Part shown: one piece after another, positions 46,535-58,378 of the stretch | Layout of the letters: each line of letters begins with the position of its first letter | Position numbering within the stretch: position 1 is the stretch's first letter | From: Heterodera schachtii | Taxonomy: Eukaryota > Nematoda > Chromadorea > Rhabditida > Heteroderidae | Length of the DNA stretch: 64,000 bases | Reading direction: 5' to 3' | Assembly: GCA_023374025.1 (NCBI GenBank) | Contig: SIJG01000022.1 | Span: 1,116,001-1,180,000 of the forward strand | Position numbers and translations under genes: made by a program | The notes under the pieces: generated by a model | Database searches by the model: none | Told to the model about the DNA's origin: nothing | What the model saw: the letters and a program-made list of their open reading frames with translations, nothing else

Positions 46535-47757
46535 TTTTGTTGCAATTAGCACACTTTTTTCAAATGAATTTTTTTATGTATTCTCTCTAAAATTAAAAAT
46601 TAGGTCGAAAATTATGAATGAAAAAAAAAAATTTTGCGGCAATATTAGCTGAGCACGCTTACAATTAATTAGTCGTAAATTAGGTATGTGATTGCAAAAC
46701 AACAAATGACATTAACTGTCAATTTTCTATGCCTTTTATATCGGGGCCAGGACGTTTTCGCGTGAGTGCCTGTTTACGACTGAAATTTTTTGGATATCTG
46801 CTGAACATTCATTTTTCGAATCCCGAACCCGAACTCGAACAATTTTCATAACTTTTTTTTTCTTTCTTGCGGCTGGTCACCTTTTATAATAATTTGTCAG
46901 TTTGTTCGAATGTGCGTCAAACGGGAAAAATAAATGAAATTTTATAAAAATTCATTAATTTAACAAAGGAACAAAATTCGGGCAATTGTGAAGATCTTTG
47001 GTCCCGAAAATTCTTAATTTTATTTTTTATCTTAAATTCTCGTTTTCTAGGGGTGTTTTGCTGCGCTGAGCACGAGTCCGGCCTCCATTTCGGCCAATTC
47101 CGAATCCCTAACCCTAACTCGAACAAAAAATCGAAAATTCAAAATATCAAATTTTCATTTTTATGTTCGTATCTTTAGAATGACCATTTTTTGGCTTTGA
47201 AATAGTTTTTGTCAAAAGTTAACAACACCGAAAACACTATAAACAATGTTTTAAAAGAAATAAAAAAAAATTTTAATTTAATTCTCGAAAAATGTTCGGG
47301 TTAGGGGTTCGGAATTGGTCGAATTCGCGATTTTTGTGTCTAAAAATCGCATCCCTAGTAATGAATTCTCTAATATGCAACCACGCGAAAACGGCCACGC
47401 GAAAATGGCCCTCACGCGAAAACAGCCACGCGAAAACGGCCACGCGAAAACGACCCCGACCGTTTTATAAAATCGCTCTATTTCGAAACTTGTTCGAAGA
47501 AAATGTGATTTTCGTGCTTCTCCCATCAAGAATTACCCTTAAAAAATAGGTGAAAACCTAAAAATCCCAGCCCTGCTTATGTAAAAAGCTCCCATTCCAA
47601 TGTTTAAATTAAATTTTGTTAGTTTTTTTCGAGACCGAGTCGGACCCCGGACCCGGTTTTACTTGATCCGGTAAACCGGTCCGGGGCGAATTTTGCAAAT
47701 TCCCTAGTATTTAATTCGTACAAAATTTCATTTAGACAATTATTATTATTATTTTTA
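46535..47757. repeat. Intergenic, word arrays and dispersed repeats
   Basis: No gene seen. An array of ccacgcgaaaacgg words (47385-47455), with its inverse (ggacgttttcgcgtgag) near 46750, suggests another word-array element of about 0.7 kb with approximate TTTTATAT/TTTTATAA flanks. Dispersed TTCGAA repeats lie at about 46815, 47060-47120 and 47290. Confidence 0.45.
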
Positions 47758-50680
47758 ATGGCACCGCCCGTCATAAAAAAGCAAAAATTTTCCTCCGCCG
47801 ACAATCGCCGCCTCATTTCTTCTTGTACCGCTCCAATTGGTGAACGACATGAACAGCAGCAGCAGCAATCGATGGGTTCACTTGTGACATCATTTGGCAA
47901 ACGACGAAGTCTTCGAGTGGCAAAGAAAATGAACCGAACTTTGCGAACAATGTGAAAATCCGAAAACCCCATATTTTGTGTCCCATTCGGTTTTACGCGT
48001 CCGTCCCATGAATGGCCAATGTCCTCAGTTTTTTGGGCCATAACTTTTTTCTTACTTCATCAATGCTTCACATTCTTGGTACCAATCGAAAGCTCTTAAA
48101 GTCTCGGCAATTTATAAATGCAAGAAATGAGTAAATACCGGCATTATTTACAATGAAAAAACGCTAAATTTTCAACATTTTTGATATATATATTTTTTTG
48201 GAAAATTTTTTGTAGGCTTTAAACTTTTGTTTGATACCAAGAATGAAGGCTGTGATAAGAAACTGAGGACATTGGTCATTCATGGAATGCGTAATACCGA
48301 CAAAAACCGAATTTTTGTGTCAAATTAACCGTTTTAAAAACCGTTCGATCATTTTCCCCGCATTTCATTCAGTTGGGTGTGCAACGACGTTTTGATGGAC
48401 ATTCTACCATTTTTTGGCCATGCCCAACTTGGCCTCAAATTGGCATTGCTTTCGCCCCGTTTCAATGCGTTGGTGGACAAACATTTCGGCGGCAAAAGCG
48501 AATTGACGCTTTGGAGACAAATCAAAATTTCAAGGACACAGGAGGACAAAAAACTCGCCAATTTTTCTGTTCTGATCGATGGCAAATTTGTGCAATTTCC
48601 GTGGCCCAATTCGCTGCCCGACAGAATTTGCTTTAAGAACCTTCGGATTGAGTAATTAAAAAATTGATTAATTAAAAGCACTTAATGAAAAAAGCATCCG
48701 TTTTTCCGGAGCAGCTCATTTCTAACCCCTCCGAAAATTTTTCAAAAAAAAAAAACTCTTAAGCAGTTTTTTTTTAATTTCTACAGGTACATTAATCAAT
48801 CCGTGCTCGAATTTTTGCGCTCAAATAAACAAATTTTCGACGGTGGAAGAGGCATCAATTTGTGTTTGGACGTGTGCATTTATGGCAAAATCCACCAGAG
48901 CTGGGATTTTTTGGCCCGACAAATTTGGCCAATTTTTGCGCCAAACATTCGCCACTTGGCATTTCTGAGTGCTGCTGATCTGGCCAAATTGCGGTGCCGA
49001 ATTTCGTCTACATTTCTCACCGATCTCAACATCAATTCAATCGTTTCCGGCTTTTTGATGCCCGATGTGCCTAATGATGATGGAGCTGGGCCAAAAAAAA
49101 TTCCAACTGCTGGCCAAGCGTTGTCCAATTGGTTGCACACACCGAGCAAAGATGGCCAACCGAAGCAATTGTTTTTTTATTGGCCTAGTCATGGCCCAGA
49201 AAAAAAAGAATGGGTCGACAAATTCAAAGAGGTGTGACAGGGAGCAGCAGCAGCAGCAGCTCGTTCCCCCCCCCCCCCCCCCTCAACGCCCCCGATTTTT
49301 TAAAATTTTTTGGAAAGTTTTCAAAATGAACAATCATTAGTGATTCACGATGAAATTTTTTTTTTTTTTTTACTTATTCAAAAAACTCAGAGATGTGCCA
49401 GGAAGCGCATGTTTAAGCGAGTTTTGGAAAAAGATTTTAGAAAAATGAAAAATCACAGTAGTGATTCACGATGAAAAAAAAATTTTTTGTTTAAATTTTA
49501 TTAAAAAACTAAGATTTTTGTTGAAAAAATTCTACATTAGTGAGTCTTTTTTAACATAGTGCACATTTCGTGACCGGAAAATCGGTTAGTGGAAAATGCG
49601 TCAGTGATAAAAATATTTTTTTTTTTAAATTCTATGGCAGTAGTATTGTAATATAAAGTAAACTTCTATAACAAAATCGTTCTCAATTTTGAACTCCGGA
49701 CCCGAACTCGAACAAAAAGTCGGAAAATTTCGAAAACGTTTTTTCTTAAAAATCGGTTTAAATATACGGAAACAAACTAAAAGCCACCAAGCCTGCAATA
49801 AGAGATCACTTATGCCGTTTTTGAACCAAAAATGCTAAATTCGAAAATTTGGTCTTTAGACTTTTTGTTCGAATTCGGGTCCGGTGTTCGGAATTGGTCG
49901 AAATGAATACCGGATTCGTGGTCAGTGCCCCCGAAAACGCAAGGAACTTGTTTTGATGATAATAAAATTCTCACTGACGCATTTTCTACTGACGCATTTT
50001 CCGGGCGCCGCACATTTTCATAAATATTATTCAATTGATTGTTGCCAATTTTGTGTGTGTGTGTTTTCATTTTCACAAATTTGTTTAGCATTTTCGCCGT
50101 GCCACCAACACAAATGCCGTCAGCTACAAAATTCAGTTTACTGTTCATGCGCCGTCAACCGTGGTGCCATTCAAATTGGTGAACGAAAGAACCCGGGAAA
50201 AGTTGGCACTGACCAAAGCAGCAAGCAAAGGATGGTGGTACAACAACGAACAATGGATAATTAAGCGATGCCAAAATGGGGAGACGACGACGGCACAATG
50301 GACGGACCAACAAAATTCGAACAACAATTTGAACAATGTCAGCATTTATTTGAATGGCACAAATTGCATTTGGTGAGTAGAATTTTGCGTAAAATTATTA
50401 AAAAATAATTGAAATTTTAGAATAATTTGTTACGTTGAGAATATCTTTAAAAAATCAAAATTTAAAATTGCAATTAATTTTTGGAGTTTTTGTTTCTTTT
50501 CGACTTTTTGTTCATATTCGGGCATAGGTAATGAGGCAAATTCAATTAAAATTTAAAAATTTTCGATGTAAAAAAAATAAAATAAATAATAGATTTTGCC
50601 ATTTCTTTAGGCCATTGTCGTCCACTCCAAAGGCGCGAAAAAGCGGCAGAAAGAAGCGGCGTCGAACTGTGCGGAAGTGA
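47758..50680 (+). CDS. F-box-like protein, complete five-exon gene (copy G)
   Basis: Exons 47758-47951, 48373-48651, 48787-49231, 50089-50372 and 50611-50680, all GT-AG with matching phases (2,2,0,2), give 423 aa. Domain order: basic N-terminus with a Gln run (MAPPVIKKQKFSSADNRRL; QQQQQ), F-box-like domain at about residues 66-105 (WVCNDVLMDILPFF; LKLALLSPRFNALVDKHF), a conserved middle with YINQSVLEFLRSNKQIF, IWPIFAPNIRHLAF and QALSNWLHTP, a C-terminal domain with PFKLVNERTREKLAL and IIKRCQNGE, and a basic tail (RKKRRRTVRK). F-box proteins recruit substrates to SCF ubiquitin ligases; the two basic ends suggest nuclear location. It lies tail-to-tail with the PITP gene, and that pair is the source of the duplications at 13-17 and 36-40 kb. 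The F-box call is by pattern only. Confidence 0.75.
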
Positions 50681-51467
50681 AATTTAATTGAGAAATGATC
50701 GGCTTATTGGAGATTATTGATTGTGAATGGACAAATAATTGATCTGCTGATCCATTTTTGATGCTCTTTTTTTTGCTCATTAATTTTAATGATTCATCGA
50801 AAATATTTTTTATTTCTTTCACTTTCGACATTAAATGCACCAATTAGGGCTGAAATTATCCCCTTGTATTTCTCCAAAATGCTGTTCGAATTCGGAATTC
50901 GACATCGGTGAAAATGTAGACAAATTCGGATCTCCGCAAGAGCGTAGCGAATGGGTGGGGGGAGGGGGGGCGTAAATTGATCAAATTTTGCGATTTTTTT
51001 AAAGTTTTAGGTAGCCAGGGCTGGGAAATTTTCGATTTTTTTTTGTTCAAATTTAGAGCAGGAAATCGGAATTGGTCAAATAATTGAAAGATTAGTTTGA
51101 TCAGTGACCCAAAAACAAATTTTCATGACTATACATTCAAAAATTTTGCAAACCAAAAGGGTCCCCTGCTGCCCCCTTTTGTTGTTACTTTTTGATAAAA
51201 TTCAAAATCTGTCGCTTTTTAACTAGCGCCAAAAATTTCAATTTTAGTAAAAACAAATAAATCTCCGAACATTTATTTTCTGGCACAGACGAAGTACAAT
51301 ATGTACAGACTTATCATGAGGAAATTTGCGAGTGTGTTCAGTGTACAATAGAGTGCCTGGGGGTGAAAGTACAAATGGCGAATTATTATAATTTTCTACA
51401 ATATGTATGTATAATGAGCAAATTGATCAGGGAGGGTCACATCGGCACGTGTTACTCGGTTGGTTGA
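50681..51467. other. Intergenic between convergent F-box-like and PITP genes
   Basis: No gene seen. Homologous to 15539-16084 and 37532-38079, with a dispersed TTCGAA-repeat fragment near 51050. Confidence 0.6.
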
Positions 51468-54400
51468 TCATCCGCGTTCAGTTCCGTTAGAGGCGTTCAT
51501 CTCCTGCGACGAGCCATCATCAGTCGCGAGTTCATCTGTCTGTTGATGTGTAAGCAAAGGGACGGATTACGAAAAAGTGAGAAATTGAATGGTGGCAGAA
51601 GCGGTTCTATTGCAGTTCACCCGACCATAAACAATTTGGCAAATCTTTAAAGCATCATAACTTTTTCAAGAATCAACCAAATTAAGCAATCTTGGTATCA
51701 TTCGATAGATGTAAGTGTACTCTATTAGTCTGTAAAATTTCAAAAAACTTTGTTGTGTTTCAAAAAAGTTATGACCAGAAAACTTCAAAAAATCGGTTTT
51801 CTAAACATTTTTGGCCATAACTTTTTTGAAACATAACGAAGTTTTTTGAAATTTTGCACACTGATAGAGTACCCTATGAGCTTTCAAAAGATACCAAGAA
51901 TGTTTGATTTGGACGCTTTTAGAAAAATTATATTGCATTAAATTTTCAAAAAAATCTTTATGGTCATGCGAACTGCAATAGAGCCGCAGAAGCCGACCAA
52001 CCCACCTCATCCAATGCTTGTTGTGCCTCATCTTCAATCAAACGAATTGGCGTCAATGTCAGTGCGTACCAGCGGTCCATGGAACAGAACAAATCGCGAT
52101 TGAACATGCAGAAAAGACGGGGGAACTGCTAAATGGGGAGGAGGGAAATTGGCGATGTGTTTAGAAACTGCTGGTGGACACACCGTTTCAAAAAAACAAA
52201 ACAAAAGATGAACCAATAAAGAGAGAATGCAGAGAAAAATACACTCTCTCATTTTGGCACACTATTTCTTTATCTCTGTTAATAGAGGAAAACTTAAATC
52301 ACTTCGCTCATAAAATAATTTTCGGAAATTGTATTTTTTTGAACCAAAATTAATTTTTAAAAAATGTTCGTGTAGCACAACGGACTCGAACCTCCGCATC
52401 TTTGTCCCTTTACTATCTTACAAAAACGGAAACCGTCAGTTCGGCCCCAGCCAATTTTTTGATTATAACTTTTTTCTTTGTCACCCAAATCAAACATTGT
52501 TGGTATCATTCGAAAGCTGTAAATGTCCTCTATTAGCCTGCAAAAATTTGAAAAATTTCGTAAAGATTCAAAAAAATTATGGCCAGAACTCAAAAAAAAC
52601 AGCTTTTCCAACTTTTTTGGCCATAAATTTGTTCAAAATTGAAGGAATTTTTTGGAAATTTGCAGGCTAATAGAGCAACTGATGCGCTTTCGAATGATAC
52701 CAACAATGTTTGATTTGATTGACAAATTATAGTCCGAAAATATGGCTGGGGCCGAACCGTACGGGGGCCGAACTGACGTAGACCGTACAAAAACCACTTG
52801 GCCACACATTCAAATCTTTTTTTTTGGAATTGATTGAAGGTGAAGATTGGAAACGGTGTGTGGACGACAAATGAATCTCTCTGATCAGCTCATCACACCT
52901 TTTGCATGAACGACTCCACCACGGTTTGGAAGCCGAGCCATTTGAATTTGACGGTCACCATTTTGTAAGCGCACATGAACGGCTCGCAGTTGGTCTGCCA
53001 CTGCCCCGTCAACGGACCACGGCCTGTGCACACCGAACGGAACGTCGACGGTATGCTGTCTTCTTGAATGTCCTCTGCATCCAGAAACTCTGTGTCGTTG
53101 GCGATGTCAATGCGTACCGTCTTCTTGCATTCGTTCAGCGCTTCCTTCGTCAGACCGAACGCCTGGAAAATTTTGAAAAATTTGAGTACAAATTCTTAAA
53201 AAATTTCAAGAAAAATATATATTTTTTTTAATTTTTCAGCGATTTTTTGTAAAATCGCTGCAAAATTAAAAAAAAAATTTCACGCGGGCCCGAATTGTTG
53301 AACTTTACATAACTTTTTTCATTGTCAACCAAATCCAACAATCTTGGTGTCATTTGAAAGCCCTCCTTCACATGCTCTGTTAACATTACAAAAAGCAAAG
53401 ATTTTATGGTCTATAAAAATGAATATAAAATTTTCAAAAATTTCGAATTTTTTTTTCGCAATTTTCGTATTTTAACTTTTTTGGCAATTGTCTAATCGCC
53501 AAGCAATTGCATAGATACAATTCTAAACATGTTCAGCTTTGGAAAATGATACCAACATTGTCAGATTTGGTTGACAAACAATGGAAAAAGTTATAATTCA
53601 ACAAATCGGGCCGCAAAAAAGTGAAATATAATCGACAATTTGGTGATGATGGATGATGATTGATCCTCTCCATCAAACATACGTTTTTTGTGGTGCCACG
53701 ATCACTCAAAAGCATTGTTTCCATCCGAATCATGAAGCTGTCCTTCATAAAGTCCGGGTTGGTCAGCTCTTCTTTCCTGTACGGGAAGGCGTTCCACACT
53801 TTTTCATGCACATTCATCGAACCCTTTGGCAAAAGCCGGCGCAGAAGAGAGGGCAACTTTTTTCTGGAAAATTCGCGAGCGACCAATTAGCATTCATTAA
53901 TTACACATTTCATGGTAATAATACTAAAGCCGGGTGGTAGCCCCCCTTTTTTGAATTCGGCATCCATTTTTCAGCCAATTTCGAACCCCGGACCCGAATT
54001 CGAACAACAAAAAGCTGAAAGTTACAAATTTAGCATTTTGGTTCAAAATCAGTTTAAAACACGGAAACAAAAACTTTAGCGCCATCAACCATGCAATAAA
54101 CGATATCATTTAAGCCGTTTTTTGAACCAAAAATGCTAGGTATATCCGAAAAATTTTGGGCTTTCGGCTTTTTGTTCGAATTCGGGTCCGGCAGTGTTGT
54201 CGAAATTTGCCGAATTGAATGATGCCGGATTCATGATCAACGATCTCTAAAAACGCTAGCGACCAATTAGCAGCAGCATTCATTAACATTTGATTACATA
54301 CAAAATCCCTCAAAAACTCACGAATTGAAATGGTAAATTTTGTGCGAAAATTGTCCGGATGTGAATCGGCCATTGCACAGATTTTGGCCTTCGAATGGCT

Positions 54401-55050
54401 CGTTGTCGCGCACCACTTCAATGCGTTCTTCTACGTCGCCCCTCTCCTCTAACTAAAAAGGGAAAAAGCACATAAACCGCCGCTTCATCAAACATTTGCC
54501 GCCTCCCGATTTCTTGAAAAAAAATTAATGTTTTCCAAAGGTTTTCGGGGTCATTAAACTCGTAAACACGAATCCGGCATCCATTCCGACCAATTCTGAA
54601 TGCCGGACTCGAAGTCGAACAAAAAGTACAAAACTCGAACTGAATCATTCAAACCATTTTCAGACTTAAAAGGAAATTGGAAAAATTTGAATTTTCGAAG
54701 AATTTTTTGTTCGAAATTGGACCCAGCGTTCAGAATTGGTCGAAATGGATGCCGAATTCATGACCAGCAACTCCAAAAACCTATGGGAGCATGTTTTCAT
54801 GAATTTTGAAAAAACAAAACAAATTTTTTCTCGTCGTAACTTCCTCCGACCTGTCGCGCTCCCTCCTCCAAGCAAAACGATAGGGCAATTTGATACTCTT
54901 CAGTGGTCAACGGCATAACAATGCGACTGAATGAAACACAAAAGAGTGAGTGAACCAATTAACAACGTAATTAATGATTAATGAGGTGTCAAAAGAATGA
55001 TGACGGAAAAACAACAAACAATAAATAACTCACTATTCTCTGGTGAGCAT
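51468..55050 (-). CDS. Class I phosphatidylinositol transfer protein (PITP), seven exons
   Basis: Exons on the minus strand: 55034-55050 (MLTREY), 54851-54926, 54322-54452, 53683-53863, 52899-53162, 52006-52128 and 51468-51539. Every junction is GT-AG, phases 2,0,2,0,0,0, giving 287 aa (family about 270). PITPs carry PI and PC between membranes. Landmarks in order: MLTREYRIVMPLTTEEYQIA, SGQFSHKIYHFNS, KGSMNVHEKVWNAFPYRKEE, VRIDIANDTEFLD, TGRGPLTGQWQTN, MCAYKMVTVKFKWLGFQTVV, NRDLFCSMDRWYALTLTPIR and LIEDEAQQALDE. These match the PITP N-terminal strands, the HEKAWNAYPY-type motif, the KxxRGPL loop, the YMCAYKLVTVKFKWWG core and the FCW.DKW..LT C-terminal helix. The last exon (TDELATDDGSSQEMNASNG) is a short divergent tail. 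Unusual: FCSMD replaces the common FCW.D. Confidence 0.9.
52371..52811 (-). pseudogene. tRNA-like sequence split by a transposon (inside PITP intron 5)
   Basis: With the 359-bp insertion and one TSD copy removed, the minus strand has an A box (TGGCCAAGTGG at 52804-52794), a B box (GGTTCGAGTCC at about 52397-52387) and a CTACA end. A-box to B-box spacing suits a standard tRNA, but D-stem and acceptor pairing are poor. It is best read as a decayed tRNA or tRNA-derived SINE head. Confidence 0.35.
52427..52785. mobile_element. 359-bp hAT-like foldback element, TSD TACAAAAA
   Basis: TACAAAAA at 52419-52426 and 52786-52793. Ends CGGAAACCGTCAGTTCGGCC and, inverted, CGGTCTACGTCAGTTCGGCC, the same ends as 27121-27598 except ttcggcc for ttgggcc. 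The core with GGTATCATTCGAAAGC is present. It lies in PITP intron 5. Confidence 0.9.
53280..53620. mobile_element. Foldback core with cgggcc ends in PITP intron 4
   Basis: The core (ataactttttt..., GGTGTCATTTGAAAGC and its inverse AGCTTTGGAAAATGATACC) is bounded by cgggcccgaattgttga and tcaacaaatcgggccgc. No clear target duplication was found. Confidence 0.6.
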
Positions 55051-55737
55051 TGTTTCTGCTGAAGTGCAGCAGTCCAAAAAAAAAAAGAGGGAAAAATGAA
55101 CAATGAATGATTGTTTCTGTCCGTAAACCGTCCCTTTTATACACTACACACTTTGCATGTCGTCATTGCTCACCAGCGACAAAAATGAATTGTCATACCT
55201 ACCGTATTTACTCACGATTAGAGCCCCCGGTGGCTCTAATGTTCAACCCCCTTCGGAAATGGGGGCTTTATTTGAGGGAGGGGGGGTTCTATTCGAGTAA
55301 ATACGATAATTAGGCTAATATGTATTGGTAGATCAGAGATGGCACGGAACTTCCGACTTACGATTTCCGATATTTTTAGAGTCAGAATTTCGATTTCCGA
55401 CTTCCGAGAAGTAGTTGGGCCTCGGAATTTCGGTTTCAGATTTCCGAAATTTTTTGGGGCCTCCGAATGCCAAACCCTGCCGAGTACTACTCAGAATCGT
55501 TGAAAATGGTCTTTTTTCCCCTTTTTTATGGGACCAGTAAAGTGAACAATTAATTTATCCAATTTTTTTTCATATATATATCCATTTTTCTATCACAATT
55601 TTCAGTTCGGTTTTATTTAATTTTAGGGAATACATAAAAAATTGTGCGTTTTGTTTAGAAAAAAAAAAACTATTTCTTCAACATTTTAAGACGTCAATCA
55701 TTTGGAAAACCGCAAAAGTGTGCTAATTGCAACCAAA
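55051..55737. other. Divergent upstream region of PITP and F-box-like copy H
   Basis: It holds a 103-bp inverted-repeat element at 55203-55305 (CGTATTTACTC ends, gagcccccggtggctc inside) and a stretch rich in ttccga words (55335-55480) that starts CAGAGATGGCACGG, hAT-like. 55560-55735 resembles the DNA upstream of copies A and F, so it may include the promoter of the MNRR-type genes. Confidence 0.5.
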
Positions 55738-58378
55738 ATGAATCGACGGTAATGAAATTCAAAATTTTTCATTTACCAAATTTTTTTCCCAATTTAGCTG
55801 GATTTGTAATGACGTTTTGATGGACATTCTCCCATTTTTTGGCCATGCCCAACTTGGTCTCAAATTGGCATTGCTTTCGCCTCGTTTCAATGCGTTGGTG
55901 GACAAACATTTTGATGGGAAAAGCGAATTGACAATTTGGAGACAAATCAACATTCGCAAGGCCATCGGACCAAAACCGAAATTTACTGTTCTGATCGATG
56001 GCAAATCTGTGGAATTTCCGTTGCCGGACAGTCCGATGCCCGACAAAATCCGTTTTAAAGACCTTCGGATTAAGTAAATCGCAATTTTCCGGGACAAGAT
56101 AAAATTCGCCGCCAAAAATTTTTAATATAATCTTTGAAATTTTTCAAGAAAAATGTTAGAAAATTTTTAAACTTTAAAATTTTTCAAGAAAAAAATTTAG
56201 AATTTTTTACAATTTCAAAAAAAATTTTTTTTGCGATTTTGTTGAAAATTTTGAAAGAATTAGTAACTCATCATAAAATTTCGAAAAAACGCTGGAATTT
56301 TCTTGAAAATTTCTAAGTTTTAGCTTTTTTTTAATTTCGGCGGCGAAATTTTTTGGTTACATCGCCATTTTCTATGTGTATTTAAATGTTTTCTTCGTTT
56401 AGCTACCTTGATCACTCCGTCATCACTTTTCTCCGTTCAAACAAGCGGATTTGGGACAGAATGGGCACCAATTTGACGTTTTATCTGTATTCATTGGATG
56501 CGGATGATGAGCCAATTTGGGAGGCTTTTACCCGCGAAATTTGGCCAATTTATGCGACAAACATTCGCCATTTGCAATTTACCTATGCCTATCATTTGGA
56601 CGATTTGCGTCGTCTGATTTCGCCGACAATTCTCACTGATCTGGTTAATCAATTGGACTCAATCAATTCGTATCTGTTCCCCGATGTGATCGCTGATGAT
56701 GGCCCAAATGCAACTGCCGGGCAAGCGTTGTCCAAATGGTTGAACACGCCGAGAAAAGACGGGCAACCGAAGCAATTGTTTTGCGCGTTCATCATGGGCG
56801 AAGCCAGTGCATGGGTCAACAATTTCAAGGAGGTCGCCGCCGCTATCTTAGCGTGGAATTCATTTTTGGCGCCAAAGTGTCGGCGCCACCGAGTTTTTTT
56901 TTTTTTTTGCAAAGTGGCAAAGAATTTTTTCATTGTCAACCAAATCCAACGCGACTTTTGTATCGGTCGAAAGCTTATCAAACATTTTTGGAAGCTGCTT
57001 TCTAATTGCTTTGCGAATTTATTATGTACAGGAAAAATCCAAAGTCTAAATTTTTGAAATTTCTTCATTTTTTACATGCCTGAAAATCTGCTGAGCTTTA
57101 AGGCTAACATATGTAGAACTTGTGAAGAGCTTTCGAATGATACCAAAATCAAAACCAATCTTTTTTTTTTACCACAATTAGGGAATTTTTTTTTTGGGTT
57201 CGAAACCATTTTTAGGGGGTTTTTTTTGCCAGGGGCAACATCGAATAAAGTACACAGCAAACTTTTCTATTAGGCATTTCTTCGTGCCACCACTTCGGTC
57301 AGTTACAATATTATGTTTACAAATTACTCAATCTTTGTTGTTTCACCGCAAATTGACCCGTTTCAATTGGTCAACAAAGTGACCCAAGAAAAGTTGACAT
57401 TGATGAGCAACGCAAGCGAAAAAAGCCAATGGCAATGGGTAATGAAGCGGTGCCCAATTGGTGGGGAGACGGCGGCGATTAATGACCAACAAATGTTGGA
57501 CAAATTGAACGGACTCAACTTCTTTCTTCACGATGATTGCCTTGGGTGAGTAGAGCGGAAAAAATTTTTTCTAGGTTTCAGAATTTAAAAAAAAAATTTC
57601 CATTGGGTGGGGAACGATGCGGGGTGCACGACCTGCTCCCGTAGAAAGTAGCTTTACTTTTGTATAGAGTACGGACAGGACAGTATCCTTCCCTCTGTAC
57701 AGTACTTTCCCAGATTCTTGCTCAAAGTACAAAACAGCAGGTCCAGAGGAGTCCTGCTGTTCAAATAGTAATTCAGTCCTTGTTTTGTCCGTCCTTGCCT
57801 GTTCCATCTTGGAAACCCTGCTGCCCGAGTTTTTTTTTTTCAAGAAAGTTCCGGGCTTTACTTTTACAAAATTGGGTTGATCGGAATGGGGACTAGGTCG
57901 TTTCGGCGCCGCCGTTTCGGCGCCAGCCCTTGTTTTTGGACTATAACTTTTTTCTTTGACAACAAATCTAATAATCTTTGTATCATTCTAAAGCCCTTCA
58001 GAAGCACTATTAGCCCTACAAAAAACCAAAAAAAAATTTGACCTGTAAAGAAGTTATTAAGAAAAATCACAAAAATTTTGACTTTTTTGCAATTTTCAGT
58101 TAGAACTTTTTTTAGTAAGCGACTAATCGCTAAGCAATTGCTTATAAATAACTTCTAAACATGTTCAGCTTTCGAATGATACCAAGATTGTTAGATTTGA
58201 TCGACAATGAAAAAAGTTATAGTCCAAAAACAAGGGCTGGCGCCGAACGGCGGCGCCGAAACGATACAGACCCATCGGAATGAATTGAGTTTAATTTAGG
58301 CCACTGTCTCCGCCAGATCAAAGCGACGCAAAAATGTTCTCCACTCTCGGGACCAGCAGTGATCAGCGGAATGAGTGA
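55738..58378 (+). CDS. F-box-like protein, complete five-exon gene (copy H, MNRR-type)
   Basis: Exons 55738-55748 (11 nt: MNR plus two bases), 55798-56073, 56403-56832, 57274-57545 and 58300-58378, all GT-AG, phases 2,2,0,2, give 355 aa. It lacks the basic MAPP exon; the F-box-like domain starts almost at the N-terminus (WICNDVLMDILPFFGHAQLG, LALLSPRFNALVDKHFDGK), followed by YLDHSVITFLRSNKRIWD, REIWPIYATNIRHLQF, QALSKWLNTPRKDGQPKQLF, then FRATT-like exon 4 (AFLRATTSVSYNIMF, DPFQLVNKVTQEKLTLM, WVMKRCPIGGE) and a neutral tail (PLSPPDQSDAKMF...QRNE). The 11-nt first exon is supported by the same splice form in copies A and F. Introns 3 and 4 contain foldback cores. Confidence 0.75.
57888..58273. 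mobile_element. 386-bp hAT-like foldback element, TSD ATCGGAAT
   Basis: ATCGGAAT at 57880-57887 and 58274-58281. Word arrays of the type gtttcggcgcc sit at both ends, enclosing the core (ATCATTCTAAAGCCC; GCTTTCGAATGATACC). It lies in intron 4 of copy H. Confidence 0.9.

Noticed and set aside
46742..47461. A further hAT-like element with a TTTTATAT duplication
   Set aside because: The two flanks differ at one position and the sequence beyond the right flank does not match the expected empty site near 4280; kept only as a note in the intergenic entry.
52902..53231. 109-aa plus-strand frame
   Set aside because: The minus strand here is PITP exon 5 (TGRGPLTGQW, MCAYKMVTVKFKWLG); the plus frame is its shadow.
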